37,567 bases of DNA from an uncultured Paraglaciecola sp. (GCF_913020055.1 NZ_CAJWCF010000043.1:1-37567); one strand, 5' to 3'. Shown: positions 10,012-19,678, numbered from the stretch's first letter. Made by a program: numbers and translations. The notes: a model not told the origin generated them from the letters alone.

Positions 10012-11697
10012 ATGCTAAACAGCCTGTTAACCAACCTATCCTTCAGATCCAAAATACTCGCAGGTTATGGCTTGGTATTGTCGTTAATGCTTGTCGTCTG
10101 TATGGTGGTTTATTTTAGCATCAAATCTCTCGCGTCAGAGGTTGTCTGGGTAGAACATACTCACAAGGTACTTGATACTGCATCACAAATAGAAGCAGCA
10201 GCCGTAGATATGGAAACCGGCATGCGAGGCTTTTTATTGGCGGGGCAAGAACAGTTTCTCGACCCATATAAGAATGGAAAGACCCGTTTCCATACTTTAA
10301 TAAGGGAACTTTCAAAGACTGTGTCAGATAATCCGGCGCAAGTCGCACTATTAAAAGAAATAGAGTCCACCATTGATACTTGGTTAACCAAGGTTGTGCA
10401 GGAACAAATTGACATGCGGCGCCAGGTCGGTGATACCGTATCCATGAACGACATAGCCAATTTAGTCGGTCAGGCACAAGGTAAACAATACTTTGATAAA
10501 TTTAGGACTCAAATAAAGACCTTCAAAGATAGAGAAAAGCAATTACTGATTGTGCGGTCAGAGTCAATGTCAAGCATAAAGTCAGTAGTGCTTAACTTCA
10601 CTATTTTTGGCACATTATTAGCGATAACCATAGGGATTGCGGTTGCCCTGATGCTTACTCGACATATTATGAATTTATTGGGCGGAGAGCCCTCTTACAT
10701 AGCGAAAATTGCACAATATGTAGCAAACGGAGACCTCACTTTAGATTTATCAAGCAGTACCTCTGACGTAGGAGTATTCGCTCAAATGAAAGCAATGGTT
10801 GCCTCCCTAAAAGAAAAAATTGTTTTAGCTGAACTGATTGCAGCTGGAGAATTAAATACACCAGTTGTTTTGGCGTCAGACAAAGATTTGCTCGGGATCG
10901 CATTAAAAGATATGAAAGAAAATTTAAATGAGACGCTCTACCAAACGCAAATAATAAGTAATGAAATCTCCGACGGTAGCAATAGTGTTTCAGCTACCAG
11001 TACAGCGTTGTCAGCTGGAGCGTCAAGCCAGTCTACTAACTTAGATACTATTGTCGTTTCTCTAAACGAACTGAGTGAGCAAAGTAACACAAATGCCAAA
11101 AATGCAGCGCAAGCAAGTGAACTAGCGGGTTTAGCACAAAATGCTGCAAGTGAAGGTAGTAATAAAATGAATGATATGGTTGTAGCTATGTCAGAAATAT
11201 CAGAAGCCAGTAAGAGCATATCTGGTTTTATTAGTACTATTGATGAGATAGCTGCTCAAACCAATTTATTGGCCCTTAATGCAGCGATAGAGGCTGCCAG
11301 AGCAGGTGAGCAAGGACGAGGATTTGCAGTAGTCGCAGATGAGGTACGCAATTTAGCCGCAAGAAGCACCAATGCAGCGATAGAGACGTCGAAGTTAATT
11401 GCCGGCTCTGTATCAAAAACTGAGAACGGCAGTGCCATCGCAAATGAGACATCAGAAAGTTTAAAGAACATATTCGAAATTATAAGTAAAAGTTCAGGAC
11501 TTGTAGCAGAAATCGCCAATGCCAGTAACGAACAAGCCATTGGTGCAGAATCGATTAATAAAGGGTTGGTAGAGATAGGGATTGTAACTCAGAAAAATAA
11601 TGATGCTGCAATGGAAAGTTCCGCGGCTTCAGAGCAATTATCTCAACAAGCAGTGCAACTAAAAACAATGTTATCGAAATTCAAATTACGCTCATGA
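10012..11697 (+). CDS. Methyl-accepting chemotaxis protein with CHASE3 sensor domain
   Basis: 561 residues. A first membrane helix (about 19-36) is followed by a periplasmic helical domain (about 40-190) with the CHASE3 signature [22 protein letters not shown] second membrane helix (about 194-216) leads to a HAMP-like stretch ending [11 protein letters not shown]. The cytoplasmic signalling coiled coil has the universal hairpin [20 protein letters not shown] (about 424-443) that contacts CheA/CheW. No NWETF-type CheR/CheB tether is present at the C-terminus. The start has AGGA upstream. It is a single gene on the plus strand between the structured repeats and queA; the ligand is unknown. Confidence 0.94.
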   Translation: MLNSLLTNLSFRSKILAGYGLVLSLMLVVCMVVYFSIKSLASEVVWVEHTHKVLDTASQIEAAAVDMETGMRGFLLAGQEQFLDPYKNGKTRFHTLIRELSKTVSDNPAQVALLKEIESTIDTWLTKVVQEQIDMRRQVGDTVSMNDIANLVGQAQGKQYFDKFRTQIKTFKDREKQLLIVRSESMSSIKSVVLNFTIFGTLLAITIGIAVALMLTRHIMNLLGGEPSYIAKIAQYVANGDLTLDLSSSTSDVGVFAQMKAMVASLKEKIVLAELIAAGELNTPVVLASDKDLLGIALKDMKENLNETLYQTQIISNEISDGSNSVSATSTALSAGASSQSTNLDTIVVSLNELSEQSNTNAKNAAQASELAGLAQNAASEGSNKMNDMVVAMSEISEASKSISGFISTIDEIAAQTNLLALNAAIEAARAGEQGRGFAVVADEVRNLAARSTNAAIETSKLIAGSVSKTENGSAIANETSESLKNIFEIISKSSGLVAEIANASNEQAIGAESINKGLVEIGIVTQKNNDAAMESSAASEQLSQQAVQLKTMLSKFKLRS

Positions 11698-11880
11698 CAA
11701 GTAACGCAGCTTTATAGGACCATTTGCTAACGCTTTCAAATGTTATTACTGCAGATAGTGCAATCGTAAGTTAATGTTATTCAAAACTTCACTGCCATAA
11801 AACACTTTACATGAAAATCACTGAGTTAATTTTTAGCTCAGTCTTACTGCATGGTGCAACTGGCATCCAAGATACAAATA

Positions 11881-12927
11881 TTATTCTTCTTTTTTCTCCA
11901 AAAACATCGCATCACCGTAACTAAAAAAACGATACTCTTGTTCAATAGCCTGTTGGTATGCGTTTTCGATATTTTCTTTGCCACAAAAAGCGCTAACTAA
12001 CATTAACAAGGTAGATTCGGATAAATGGAAGTTGGTTAACATCGCATCAACCAGTTGAAACTCATAACCAGGGTAGATAAAAATATCGGTATCTGAAAGA
12101 AAGGGAGCCAGTTCAGTTCCTGCCTTAAGTGCCGCTTGTGCTGCCGATTCAATCGAACGCACCGATGTTGTGCCAACTGCAATAACCCTTTTACCCGCGG
12201 CCTTGGTAGCTAAAATGGCATCAACCACTTGTTGTGATACTTCTGCGTATTCAGAATGCATTTGGTGTTCGAGAATATTATCGACTCGCACAGGTTGAAA
12301 TGTACCGGCACCTACATGCAAAGTCACATATTCACTTTTTACACCTTTGTCTTTTAGTTGCTGCAGAATGTGTTCATCAAAATGCAAACCGGCTGTTGGA
12401 GCAGCGACTGCACCAGGCACTTTATTGTAAACAGTTTGATAACGTTCTTTGTCTGAGTCCTCGTCGGGACGATCAATATAAGGTGGCAATGGCATATGCC
12501 CAAATTGTTCAAGTAACTCTAAAACAGGTTCATTATTCAAAAATTTCAGCTCAAATAAAGCATCGTGCCGGGCTATCATTTCTGCATGTACAGAGCCTTC
12601 AAGTACTAATTTACTGCCTACTTTGGGTGATTTACTGGCCCTAACATGCGCCAACACTCGATGTTCATCCAACACCCGCTCTATTAACACTTCGACTTTG
12701 CCGCCCGATTCTTTTTGACCTAATAACCTTGCAGGGATCACTCGGGTATTATTAAAAATAAGTAAATCGCCTTGATCGATTAAATCGACAATATCTGCAA
12801 ATTGTTTTTGTGAGACCTCACCGTTATTGCCGCTAAGGTGCATTAAGCGGCTACTACTGCGCTTTTCAGTAGGATAACGGGCGATAAGGTTTTCTGGCAG
12901 TTCGAATTGGAAATCAGATAGTTTCAT
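11881..12927 (-). CDS. queA: S-adenosylmethionine:tRNA ribosyltransferase-isomerase
   Basis: 348 residues, close to the ~350 of known QueA. The enzyme moves the ribosyl part of AdoMet onto preQ1 in tRNA, making epoxyqueuosine, the step after Tgt. Recognisable segments are the start [60 protein letters not shown] [11 protein letters not shown] and [18 protein letters not shown]. It is on the same strand as tgt but 4.9 kb upstream of it, separated by two plus-strand genes, so the common queA-tgt operon is broken here. Confidence 0.98.
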   Translation of the reverse strand: MKLSDFQFELPENLIARYPTEKRSSSRLMHLSGNNGEVSQKQFADIVDLIDQGDLLIFNNTRVIPARLLGQKESGGKVEVLIERVLDEHRVLAHVRASKSPKVGSKLVLEGSVHAEMIARHDALFELKFLNNEPVLELLEQFGHMPLPPYIDRPDEDSDKERYQTVYNKVPGAVAAPTAGLHFDEHILQQLKDKGVKSEYVTLHVGAGTFQPVRVDNILEHQMHSEYAEVSQQVVDAILATKAAGKRVIAVGTTSVRSIESAAQAALKAGTELAPFLSDTDIFIYPGYEFQLVDAMLTNFHLSESTLLMLVSAFCGKENIENAYQQAIEQEYRFFSYGDAMFLEKKEE

Positions 12928-13040
12928 AGTGGTCTCTACTTTATTTGCAGCTTAGTTTACGTATATTTTTTAATACCTGCAATCAACTCTGCATACCCTA
13001 ATTGTATTGCACATAAATCCAACTGAATTATGCTTATCCC

Positions 13041-13118
13041 ACAGTTAGATTATTGACGTTTTCTCCCAAAACTGTTCTTTGCCCGGTTCATTGATTCAAT
13101 GTAGCCGGGCTTTTTTTT
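13041..13118 (+). ncRNA. Candidate small RNA ending at an orphan terminator
   Basis: TTGCAC (13007-13012) and TATGCT (13029-13034), 16 bp apart, could start a transcript near 13041. It would contain the hairpin GTTTT-CTCCC-AAAAC (13058-13072), exposing a CU-rich loop able to pair with GGGAG Shine-Dalgarno sequences, and would end at the terminator 13081-13118. Length would be about 78 nt. No open frame longer than eight codons lies in it. The terminator is strong evidence; the promoter is weak. Confidence 0.35.
13081..13118 (+). terminator. Strong intrinsic terminator without an upstream gene
   Basis: GCCCGG (13081-13086) pairs with CCGGGC (13105-13110), with an inner CATTG/CAATG stem, followed by eight T (13111-13118). 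It acts on plus-strand transcripts only. The nearest plus-strand gene upstream, the chemoreceptor, ends 1.4 kb earlier with convergent queA in between. Confidence 0.85.
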
Positions 13119-13337
13119 GTCTGAAAATAAACTGGGTTTTACATTCGTGCTTAGTCATGGTGTGAGGAATTTCGCGGGGTCGTTACCATTGCTTTAGTAC
13201 TGTGATTGTCAATTGCATTGGATACCTAATGGACAATACAACCCTTTGGACTTTCAGGGGTATGCTTTGCTTTGGTCATTAAGCAACCTCCCGTAGCCAG
13301 TGTGTCAACTAGACTTCAAACTAGAACCCAATTAGTT

Positions 13338-13643
13338 TTATTCTAATGGGCTACCTAAATCAGCAAAAATGTCGATGATTTCATCTCGCTCAATCTTGCG
13401 CATATTTAACACATACATGATTTGTAACAACAAATCTGCACCCATAATGCCCTTGTTGACTTTATTTCTTAGGTTGTCTGCGCTTTGATGTATCCCTATA
13501 TTAGATAGTCTGTCGCTAAGATCTTGGTATTTAGTACCACGCTTTGACATTTCAGCCTTGAGTAAACGCTGAACCAGTTGTCGCCAATCGGCAGCAAGCG
13601 ATGGTACTGTACTGTTCGTTGTTTCATCTTTATTGTTGGACAT
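13338..13643 (-). CDS. DUF6471-like small protein
   Basis: 101 residues from the ATG at 13643. A TTG at 13658 would add five residues but has no better ribosome-binding site. The core (DWRQLVQRLLKAEMSKRG, then YQDLSDRLSNIGI and NLRNKVNKG) fits the DUF6471 family, a compact helical domain reminiscent of a DNA-binding helix-turn-helix fold; I assign it from memory of the family pattern. It is transcribed away from the stress operon that begins at 13839, sharing a ~195-bp intergenic region, so it could regulate that operon. This is inference from position only. Confidence 0.75.
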   Translation of the reverse strand: MSNNKDETTNSTVPSLAADWRQLVQRLLKAEMSKRGTKYQDLSDRLSNIGIHQSADNLRNKVNKGIMGADLLLQIMYVLNMRKIERDEIIDIFADLGSPLE

Positions 13644-13723
13644 ATGCAAGTTTACCAATTAACCAAACGTGAATTATAATTTACATTTAAAACATATAAA
13701 TATCAAATGTTGAAAAATATAAT

Positions 13724-13753
13724 TTGACATATTAACTTTAAACTGACTAAACT
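13724..13753 (+). promoter_or_regulatory. Candidate promoter of the yjf-type operon
   Basis: A perfect TTGACA (13724-13729) is followed after 18 bp by TAAACT (13748-13753, 4 of 6). Transcription would begin near 13760, leaving a leader of about 80 nt before the first gene's ATG at 13839. The surroundings are very AT-rich. Confidence 0.5.
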
Positions 13754-13838
13754 GTGACACGTAATATCACTGATGGCTAACATCTTTGAATTACATGAAA
13801 GCCACGAGCTTAGTCATCAGCCTTACAGGAGAGTAGCC

Positions 13839-14228
13839 ATGACTTGGGATCTTAACCAACTTGAGACCCTTTTAGCAGACAACCAAGATTTGGTTGTGAC
13901 TAAAGAAGAAAATTGTTTGCTAGTAGCAAACAGTGACGGAATAGACGCTTGGTTAGCCATTAGTGGTGAACAAATATTGGTTGAATCACTATTATTTGCC
14001 AAGACTGAAGTCAAAGATTGTGCCGTGTTAAATGAAGAAATTTTAAAAACACACATGATATTCCCGCTTACAACTGTCGGTATATCGCAAGTTGCTGGTG
14101 ACGAATATTACACAGCGTTTGGTTCACTCAGTTCACAGTCCAAAGCTGAGAGTGTGATGATTGAGCTAACTACCCTGTTTCAAAATGTCGAAGCATTTTT
14201 AGATGCTTATGAAGACCATTTGAAATAA
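13839..14228 (+). CDS. yjfI: DUF2170 family protein (YjfI-like)
   Basis: 129 residues from the ATG at 13839, chosen because GGAGAG lies 6 nt upstream and the protein then starts MTWDLNQLETLL as in E. coli YjfI (about 133 residues). A longer frame from 13773 would add 22 residues with no ribosome-binding site. The protein is soluble and acidic, with no signal peptide or membrane segment. DUF2170 proteins regularly lie first in operons with PspA-like, DUF2491, DUF350, DUF1190 and ATP-grasp proteins, exactly as here. Biochemical function is not established. Confidence 0.88.
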   Translation: MTWDLNQLETLLADNQDLVVTKEENCLLVANSDGIDAWLAISGEQILVESLLFAKTEVKDCAVLNEEILKTHMIFPLTTVGISQVAGDEYYTAFGSLSSQSKAESVMIELTTLFQNVEAFLDAYEDHLK

Positions 14229-14257
14229 CGCTTACTGTATTAATTAGGAGAAAGAAT

Positions 14258-14938
14258 ATGTCAGTTTGGAGAAAATTAATCACTGCTGTTAAAGGCGGAG
14301 CAACTGAAGCGGCACAATCTGTAGCTGATAGTCAGGCCATTCGTATTCTTGAGCAAGAAATTCGCGAAGCCAAAGACGAGCTTCGTAAGTCGGATCATGC
14401 CAGAACGCAAATATTGGCCAAGTGTAAATTAGCCCAACAAAAAGTAGATAGTTTGCAAGCTTCTGTTGAGCAATATGAAGCCCATGCCCGCAAGGCAGTA
14501 GACACAGATCGTCAATTAGCCTTGGATTGTGCACAAAAGGTGGGTGATTTGCGTGCTGAACAAGACGGTGAACAGAAGTACCTTGATCAGTTTAAACAGT
14601 CAGAAAAACAACTAGCGACTAATATCAACCAAGCTAAATCAAACCTTAAACGTTTAGAGCAGCAGGTTGATATGGTAAAGGCAACTGAATCTGTACAAAA
14701 AGCACAGGTTGCAGTGTCATCACGCCATTTAGGTGCTAACAGCAAAATGAAAACGGCGACTGAGTCTTTGTCTCGTATTCAAGATAAACAAAACTTGCGT
14801 AATGCTGAATTACAAGCTGCGGAAGAATTAGCCACCGAAGAGTCGAGTGATGATTTAAGCAAACGTTTAGCCGAAGCTGGTATAGCTGGCGGCAATGCAT
14901 CAGCAGATGACGAACTTAGCCGTATATTAGGCAAATAA
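14258..14938 (+). CDS. yjfJ: PspA/IM30 family protein (YjfJ-like)
   Basis: 226 residues, the usual size for PspA/IM30. The N-terminus MSVWRKLITAVKGGATEAAQ has the amphipathic-helix character, and residues about 25-190 are a long coiled coil (REAKDELRKSDHARTQIL and so on). PspA proteins assemble on the inner face of stressed membranes and help keep the proton gradient. An AGGAG site precedes the ATG, and the gene starts 29 bp after yjfI. The following K+ channel gene is unusual for this operon type. Confidence 0.92.
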   Translation: MSVWRKLITAVKGGATEAAQSVADSQAIRILEQEIREAKDELRKSDHARTQILAKCKLAQQKVDSLQASVEQYEAHARKAVDTDRQLALDCAQKVGDLRAEQDGEQKYLDQFKQSEKQLATNINQAKSNLKRLEQQVDMVKATESVQKAQVAVSSRHLGANSKMKTATESLSRIQDKQNLRNAELQAAEELATEESSDDLSKRLAEAGIAGGNASADDELSRILGK

Positions 14939-14971
14939 TTCATTGGCTTTTGAAGTGAAATAAGGCAAACG

Positions 14972-16030
14972 ATGTTTCCAAAATTACGCAAGATGTTGAG
15001 TCGAGTGTTTGCCGAGATGCGCTGGTACAGTATTGTACTGGCGCTTCTTTTTTATGGGTTTACAAGTTGGGTTTTATTAAGTCTGGCGGGTGAAGAAACA
15101 CTCACTCACTCAGTAGATTTCATTTATTGGTTGGTTGTTACTGGCTCAACAGTTGGCTATGGTGATTTATCACCTAGCACCACTGCAGGAAAATACTTAG
15201 TATCCTTTTACATTATTCCACTCGGTCTGAGTATTTTCGCACTGGTCTTAGGACGCGTGGCAAGTTGGGTATCTAATCAATGGCAAAAAGGAGCAAGGGG
15301 TTTGAAAAATTTAGACATTGAAGATCATATTCTTGTGCTGGGTTGGAATGGTCACCGGACTATTCGTTTATTAGAGCTATTAATCCGAGAGCGTGCCTCC
15401 ATAGAGGATGATCCCACAATAGTGCTCTGTGTCAGAGCAGATATCACTAATCCACTCCCAGACCATATTGAGTTTGTCAAAGTTACCACTTTTAGCAACG
15501 ACGTTGATATGGACCGAGCCTGTGTGGACAAAGCCCGCGTGGTGTTAATGGACAACCCTGAAGATGATCTAACAATGACCACCGCACTGTATTGCAGTCA
15601 GCGTAATCCAAATGCGCAAATGGTGGCTTACTTCAACGACGAAAGTTTAGTGGGTTTACTGCAAAAACATTGCCCTAACGTAGAGTGTACCCCTAGTGTT
15701 GCGGTAGAAATGTTGGCCAAATCAGCGTTTGACCCTGGTTCAAGCTTGTTACACCACGATCTTCTAGATATCAATCATGGACAAGCGCAATATTCAGTTA
15801 TGATCCCAGAACATATTTCTTCACTGAAAATTGATAATATTTTTGAAACTCTTAAACGTAAATATCGTGCGACTTTAATAGGCATGTCTAAGGCCAATGA
15901 AAAGTTAAATATACAGGTCAACCCAGATCTCAACTTAACGCTTTCATCTGGAGATAAAATTTTCTACATCGCCGACAAAAGAATAACCAAACTAAACTGG
16001 GCTGATTTTGTGGAGGCAGAAAGTGTTTAG
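14972..16030 (+). CDS. Two-helix K+ channel with cytoplasmic RCK (TrkA-N) domain
   Basis: 352 residues. A first membrane helix (about 19-38) is followed by the pore loop with filter TVGYGD (residues 60-65) and a second helix (about 73-95). A Rossmann-type RCK domain begins IEDHILVLGWNGHRTIRLLE (about 115-134), and a second lobe reaches the C-terminus. The layout matches prokaryotic ligand-gated K+ channels such as MthK and Kch. In E. coli the yjfIJKLMC operon lacks a channel; here it sits between the PspA-like and DUF2491 genes. Its 3' end overlaps the next gene by 8 nt (GTG at 16023, stop at 16028-16030), so it is a real operon member. The gating ligand is unknown. Confidence 0.93.
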   Translation: MFPKLRKMLSRVFAEMRWYSIVLALLFYGFTSWVLLSLAGEETLTHSVDFIYWLVVTGSTVGYGDLSPSTTAGKYLVSFYIIPLGLSIFALVLGRVASWVSNQWQKGARGLKNLDIEDHILVLGWNGHRTIRLLELLIRERASIEDDPTIVLCVRADITNPLPDHIEFVKVTTFSNDVDMDRACVDKARVVLMDNPEDDLTMTTALYCSQRNPNAQMVAYFNDESLVGLLQKHCPNVECTPSVAVEMLAKSAFDPGSSLLHHDLLDINHGQAQYSVMIPEHISSLKIDNIFETLKRKYRATLIGMSKANEKLNIQVNPDLNLTLSSGDKIFYIADKRITKLNWADFVEAESV

Positions 16031-16670
16031 CAAATTATTTGGTAAAAAAGAAACCGTAACTAAACCTAAGGCACCTGAAATCATGGGGCTTTACTTAGGC
16101 GGTTCATTCGAACTCGACCCTCTTAAATTACGCTTAATGGAACCGGAATTGATGATTGAAAAGGCCGCTAGTCAGCACCTAATTCAAGCTGTAGGTGAAG
16201 TAAATCTAGATACGGGTGGCAAAATCCTGCGTTTTTACACCGATGATGATGCTTTTTTGCAAGTGATATTAGATGGTGGTGATACAGAAAATCATATAAC
16301 CGATGTCAAACTCTGGTACTTTTATGAGACTAAAACCATAGGTTCACAAGAGCAATGGAAACAAACTATTGCTACGGGTATATCTAAACCCACTTATCAA
16401 CTTGAAGATGCTGAATATCAACGAGTATGGGATGCAGTAGGTGATGAATCACCACCAGTTGCGATGACCGAAAAAACCTATGAAGAAGACGGTGATACTA
16501 GCGAAACCGATCAATTTGTGATGTTGTATGAACGTCAGCTTTCAGGCGACGAAACAGAAACTTTGCTGGTAACCGCAGAAGAAAAATTAATTAATAACAA
16601 TTTTGACCGTTGTTTAGTGATCAGCACTGGCTTTAATATTGGCCAAGCTGATATAACGATTAACGGCTAA
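16023..16670 (+). CDS. yjfK: DUF2491 family protein (YjfK-like)
   Basis: 215 residues from a GTG at 16023, which has GGAGG 6 nt upstream and overlaps the channel gene by 8 nt; a TTG at 16008 lies within the ribosome-binding region and is not credible. The N-terminus is basic (VFSKLFGKKETVTK), followed by a soluble acidic domain with LRFYTDDDAFLQVI and KLWYFYETKTIG. Length agrees with E. coli YjfK (~219). It has no known activity and occurs with DUF350, DUF1190 and YjfC-type proteins. Confidence 0.88.
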   Translation: MFSKLFGKKETVTKPKAPEIMGLYLGGSFELDPLKLRLMEPELMIEKAASQHLIQAVGEVNLDTGGKILRFYTDDDAFLQVILDGGDTENHITDVKLWYFYETKTIGSQEQWKQTIATGISKPTYQLEDAEYQRVWDAVGDESPPVAMTEKTYEEDGDTSETDQFVMLYERQLSGDETETLLVTAEEKLINNNFDRCLVISTGFNIGQADITING

Positions 16671-16742
16671 CGGCTAGCGTTGAACGATTAAAGCGTATCG
16701 TTCGCTCACGTAGATACCACTCATTAAAAGAAAGGATAAATA

Positions 16743-17159
16743 ATGGACGCAATATTAAATTCAATATCAGGTTTAGGCAATTTTGCCCTGTATTTTGCAG
16801 TGTCAATTTTGTTGTTGTTCGTGTTCAAAGTGGTGTACGCCTTTGTGACGCCCCATGATGAGTGGAAATTGGTTAAGGAAGATAAAAATCAAGCCGCAGC
16901 TATAGGGTTTGGTGGCGCTATGATAGGTTTTAGTATCGCCTTAGCGGGTGCCGTGGCCAACTCAGAATTTTTAATTGATTTTGTAGTGTGGGGCGTGGTG
17001 GCCATTATTGCGCAATCATTTGCCTTTGCTTTGCTACGTTTTACCTTTATGCCCAAAATAGCCGAAAGAATTGATAATAATGAAATATCAGCAGGTACTA
17101 TTTTAGCAGCGGTATCTATTTCTGTTGGGCTGCTTAACGCTGCTTGTATGAGTTATTAG
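16743..17159 (+). CDS. yjfL: DUF350 membrane protein (YjfL-like)
   Basis: 138 residues with four hydrophobic segments (about 11-35, 53-72, 79-102, 114-135), typical of DUF350 proteins, which contain two repeats of a two-helix unit. KEDKNQAAAIGFGGAMIGFSIALAGA is the conserved first repeat (about 46-71), and the second (ISAGTILAAVSISVGLLNAA) is similar. AAAGGA precedes the ATG. It is an inner-membrane protein of unknown activity, always near an ATP-grasp enzyme and PspA-like proteins in this operon type. Confidence 0.92.
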   Translation: MDAILNSISGLGNFALYFAVSILLLFVFKVVYAFVTPHDEWKLVKEDKNQAAAIGFGGAMIGFSIALAGAVANSEFLIDFVVWGVVAIIAQSFAFALLRFTFMPKIAERIDNNEISAGTILAAVSISVGLLNAACMSY

Positions 17160-17168
17160 GAGAGCCCT

Positions 17169-17783
17169 ATGCAATCCAATAAAACCAAACGTTCACAGTC
17201 AATCAATCTTGCCAGTATGCGTAAGAGTTTTAGTGTTAAACCTTTAGCTTTAGGTGTCACCGCGATTTTACTTTCCGCTTGTGGTGACAAACAAGAAGCA
17301 ACGGTATTCACTAGCGTCGATGAGTGTACTAACGCTAATCCTGAATTTGCTGAGAAATGTAAAACAGCATATGAAGATGCAGTACAAGAAGCAGAACGCA
17401 CAGGACCCAAATACAATTCTCAGAGAGATTGTGAGTCTGAATTTGGTAACAACCAATGCCGAGTTGTGCAGCAGGGATCAAGTTCGTTTTTTATGCCCTT
17501 CATGGCCGGCTACATGTTAAGTAATTTGATGTCGCCAAGAGGATATTACTCGCAGCCCATGTTTACTTCATATTCTCGCTATTCACCCTATCGGAATAGA
17601 TGGATTGGAGCTGATGGTTATGATTTTGGTGATCAACGTCGCCGCAATATGCGTGTTAGCGAAAAGGCCTTAAAACCTAAACCAACCGTGAGTAAAACCA
17701 TGAGCCGTGGTGGTTTTGGTAGTAGCGTAAGAGCCAAATCTAATTGGGGCAGCAGCTCTAAAAAAGGTGGTTGGGGTGGTTAA
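17169..17783 (+). CDS. yjfM: DUF1190 lipoprotein (YjfM-like)
   Basis: 204 residues. A basic N-terminus leads into a hydrophobic segment ending LSAC (Cys38), a lipoprotein signal, so the protein is probably anchored facing the periplasm. The mature part has paired cysteines in SVDECTNANPEFAEKCKTAY and in SQRDCESEFGNNQCRV, then an aromatic region and a Gly/Ser-rich tail (SRGGFGSS, KKGGWGG), all matching DUF1190. A clear AGGAG site lies 5 nt before the ATG, 9 bp after the DUF350 stop, so the two are coupled. Confidence 0.92.
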   Translation: MQSNKTKRSQSINLASMRKSFSVKPLALGVTAILLSACGDKQEATVFTSVDECTNANPEFAEKCKTAYEDAVQEAERTGPKYNSQRDCESEFGNNQCRVVQQGSSSFFMPFMAGYMLSNLMSPRGYYSQPMFTSYSRYSPYRNRWIGADGYDFGDQRRRNMRVSEKALKPKPTVSKTMSRGGFGSSVRAKSNWGSSSKKGGWGG

Positions 17784-17816
17784 GACCAACCTAATACGCG
17801 CTGTTGTAACTCAATT

Positions 17817-18980
17817 ATGCTAAGAGTTAGCATTGATGAACGTGCTAATTGGAAAAGAAAAGCCGAAGAATTCGGCTTTAAATTCCATACCATGCATGGT
17901 GAAGCTTACTGGGATGAATCGGCTTATTATCAATTTTCGCTGGAACAAATTGAACAAGACTTAGAACAACCCACTGAAGACATTCATCAAATGTGTTTGG
18001 CGGTGGTAGATAAAGTTGTCAAGTCTGAAGAGTTATTAGAAAAATTCCAAATCCCTCAACACTTTTGGCAACAAATTGCTGACTCGTGGAAACAGCAAGA
18101 TCCTAGCCTCTATTCACGCTTGGACTTTGCTTATCATGGGCAAGGCCCGGTTAAGTTATACGAGAACAATGCGGATACACCTACCTCTTTGTATGAATCT
18201 GGATTTTGGCAGTGGTTATGGTTAGAAGAACAAGTCAATGCAGGAAAGATTGCAAAACAAGCCGATCAATTCAATTCATTGCAAGAAAAGTTAGTTCAAC
18301 GATTAGGTGCTATTGGCAAACATTACAATATTAACCAGATGCACTTTGCCTGTTGCCAAGATACCGATGAAGACCGTGGCACAGTCCAGTATTTGCAAGA
18401 TTGCGCCAAAGAATCAGGTTTAAGCGATGACTTCGTATTTATTGAAGATATTGGCCTCGCAGAGTGTGGCAGCTTTAGTGATTTACAAAACAACAAAATC
18501 CAAACTCTATTTAAATTATATCCTTGGGAGTTTATGCAACGGGAAGAGTTTGGTCAGTCGATTGAACGCGCACAAGTGAATTGGCTAGAGCCAATCTGGA
18601 AGTCCATTTTATCTAACAAAGCATTAATGCCAATGTTATGGAAATTATTCCCCAATCATCCAAATTTATTACCTGCCTATTTCGAAGATGAATTAGCCAA
18701 AGCAACAGAAACAAAATTGGTAAAAAAACCCATTTTCTCTCGCGAAGGCGCCAATATAAGCGTGATTGAGAATGGTAAAACAGTATTACATGCAGATGGG
18801 CCTTACGGTCAAGAAGGCTTTATTTATCAGGCATATTATCCCCTCCCAAAGTTTGGCAATAATCATACTTTGATAGGTTCGTGGTTAGTAAATGATCAAG
18901 CGGCAGGTATTTCGGTAAGAGAAGATTCATCGGCCATCACCCAAGATATGTCACGATATTTACCGCATATTATTTTGTGA
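17817..18980 (+). CDS. yjfC: ATP-grasp enzyme of the glutathionylspermidine synthase family (YjfC-like)
   Basis: 387 residues, as in E. coli YjfC. Hallmarks are [20 protein letters not shown] (about 100-119), [14 protein letters not shown], the mid-domain [16 protein letters not shown], and the ATP-binding FSREGANI near residue 307, all shared with the Gss synthetase fold. The start [18 protein letters not shown] agrees with YjfC, though the ribosome-binding site is poor. These proteins lack the amidase half of true Gss; a peptide or polyamine ligase role has been proposed, but the substrate is not known. It is the last conserved gene of the stress operon. Confidence 0.92.
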   Translation: MLRVSIDERANWKRKAEEFGFKFHTMHGEAYWDESAYYQFSLEQIEQDLEQPTEDIHQMCLAVVDKVVKSEELLEKFQIPQHFWQQIADSWKQQDPSLYSRLDFAYHGQGPVKLYENNADTPTSLYESGFWQWLWLEEQVNAGKIAKQADQFNSLQEKLVQRLGAIGKHYNINQMHFACCQDTDEDRGTVQYLQDCAKESGLSDDFVFIEDIGLAECGSFSDLQNNKIQTLFKLYPWEFMQREEFGQSIERAQVNWLEPIWKSILSNKALMPMLWKLFPNHPNLLPAYFEDELAKATETKLVKKPIFSREGANISVIENGKTVLHADGPYGQEGFIYQAYYPLPKFGNNHTLIGSWLVNDQAAGISVREDSSAITQDMSRYLPHIIL

Positions 18981-19054
18981 CAATTTGACATGACTATTGT
19001 GAAGTTTATCAGTCACACTTCATTCATTGGTTTCCACTGCGTATTATTTTAATA

Positions 19055-19621
19055 ATGAATTCCATCATCAAACCTTTAAATCACAATCAACATATTCGTT
19101 TAGTGCTAGCCATTTTTGTTTTGTTTAGTGTGATTGAAGTAATCAACTTGTTCACCGGACGTATGCTCAGTCAACTAGGCACCATTCCTCGTTATGTGCC
19201 TGGACTTAAAGGCATTATATTAGGGCCTTTTGTGCATGGCAGTTTGCAACATTATTTTTCGAATATAATACCGCTGTGTATATTCAGTTATTTACTGCTG
19301 CAATATGGCTTAAAGCGCTATTTACAAGTCACACTATGGATCATGCTCACCACAGGTTTATTGGTTTGGTTATTCGCTAGACCTGCTACTCACATAGGTG
19401 TAAGTGGTGTAATTTATGGTTATTTTGGTTATTTAGTTTTGGCCGGATTCTTAAGCGGCAAATTTAAACTCATCATTATTTCAGTGTTAGTCGCATTTTT
19501 TTACGGTGGACTGATTTGGGGTGTTTTACCCTCTAGCCCTTTTGTCTCTTGGGAATCTCACTTATTTGGTTTTATCGCTGGATTAGCCGCAGCAAAATTA
19601 TGGGCAAAACCTTCGCTCTAA
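19055..19621 (+). CDS. Rhomboid-family intramembrane serine protease
   Basis: 188 residues, six hydrophobic segments. Active-site elements are visible: Ser117 in HIGVSGVIYG (the GxSG motif), His169 in SWESHLFGFIAGL, and HYFSN (66-70) in place of the conserved HxxxN that forms the oxyanion site. It starts 74 bp after the ATP-grasp gene and may be transcribed with it. Rhomboids cut membrane-protein helices; no partner substrate is evident, although the membrane and lipoproteins of the adjoining operon are possible. Confidence 0.9.
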   Translation: MNSIIKPLNHNQHIRLVLAIFVLFSVIEVINLFTGRMLSQLGTIPRYVPGLKGIILGPFVHGSLQHYFSNIIPLCIFSYLLLQYGLKRYLQVTLWIMLTTGLLVWLFARPATHIGVSGVIYGYFGYLVLAGFLSGKFKLIIISVLVAFFYGGLIWGVLPSSPFVSWESHLFGFIAGLAAAKLWAKPSL

Positions 19622-19678
19622 ACTTAGAATGCGAATACAATGTCCTCAAGCAATCAGATGAATAACAACAGGTAATCA

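Larger units (their letters stand above)
12928..13337. other. Intergenic region upstream of queA with an orphan terminator
   Basis: 410 bp without a protein gene. It must hold the queA promoter (minus strand). On the plus strand it holds a possible promoter, a small hairpin and a strong intrinsic terminator (13081-13118) that belongs to no annotated gene. The rest (13119-13337) shows only a weak inverted repeat around 13207-13240 (ATTGTC ... GACAAT). Confidence 0.6.

Noticed and set aside
11819..11841. Inverted repeat ACTGAG...CTCAGT between the chemoreceptor and queA, considered as a terminator
   Set aside because: The stem is interrupted and no T-run follows on either strand.
12234..12644. 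136-codon plus-strand frame opposite queA
   Set aside because: It is entirely antisense to a clear queA gene and has no family-like sequence or ribosome-binding site.
17254..17520. 88-codon frame inside the DUF1190 gene
   Set aside because: It is an out-of-frame shadow of a gene with a clear lipoprotein signal and family cysteine pattern.
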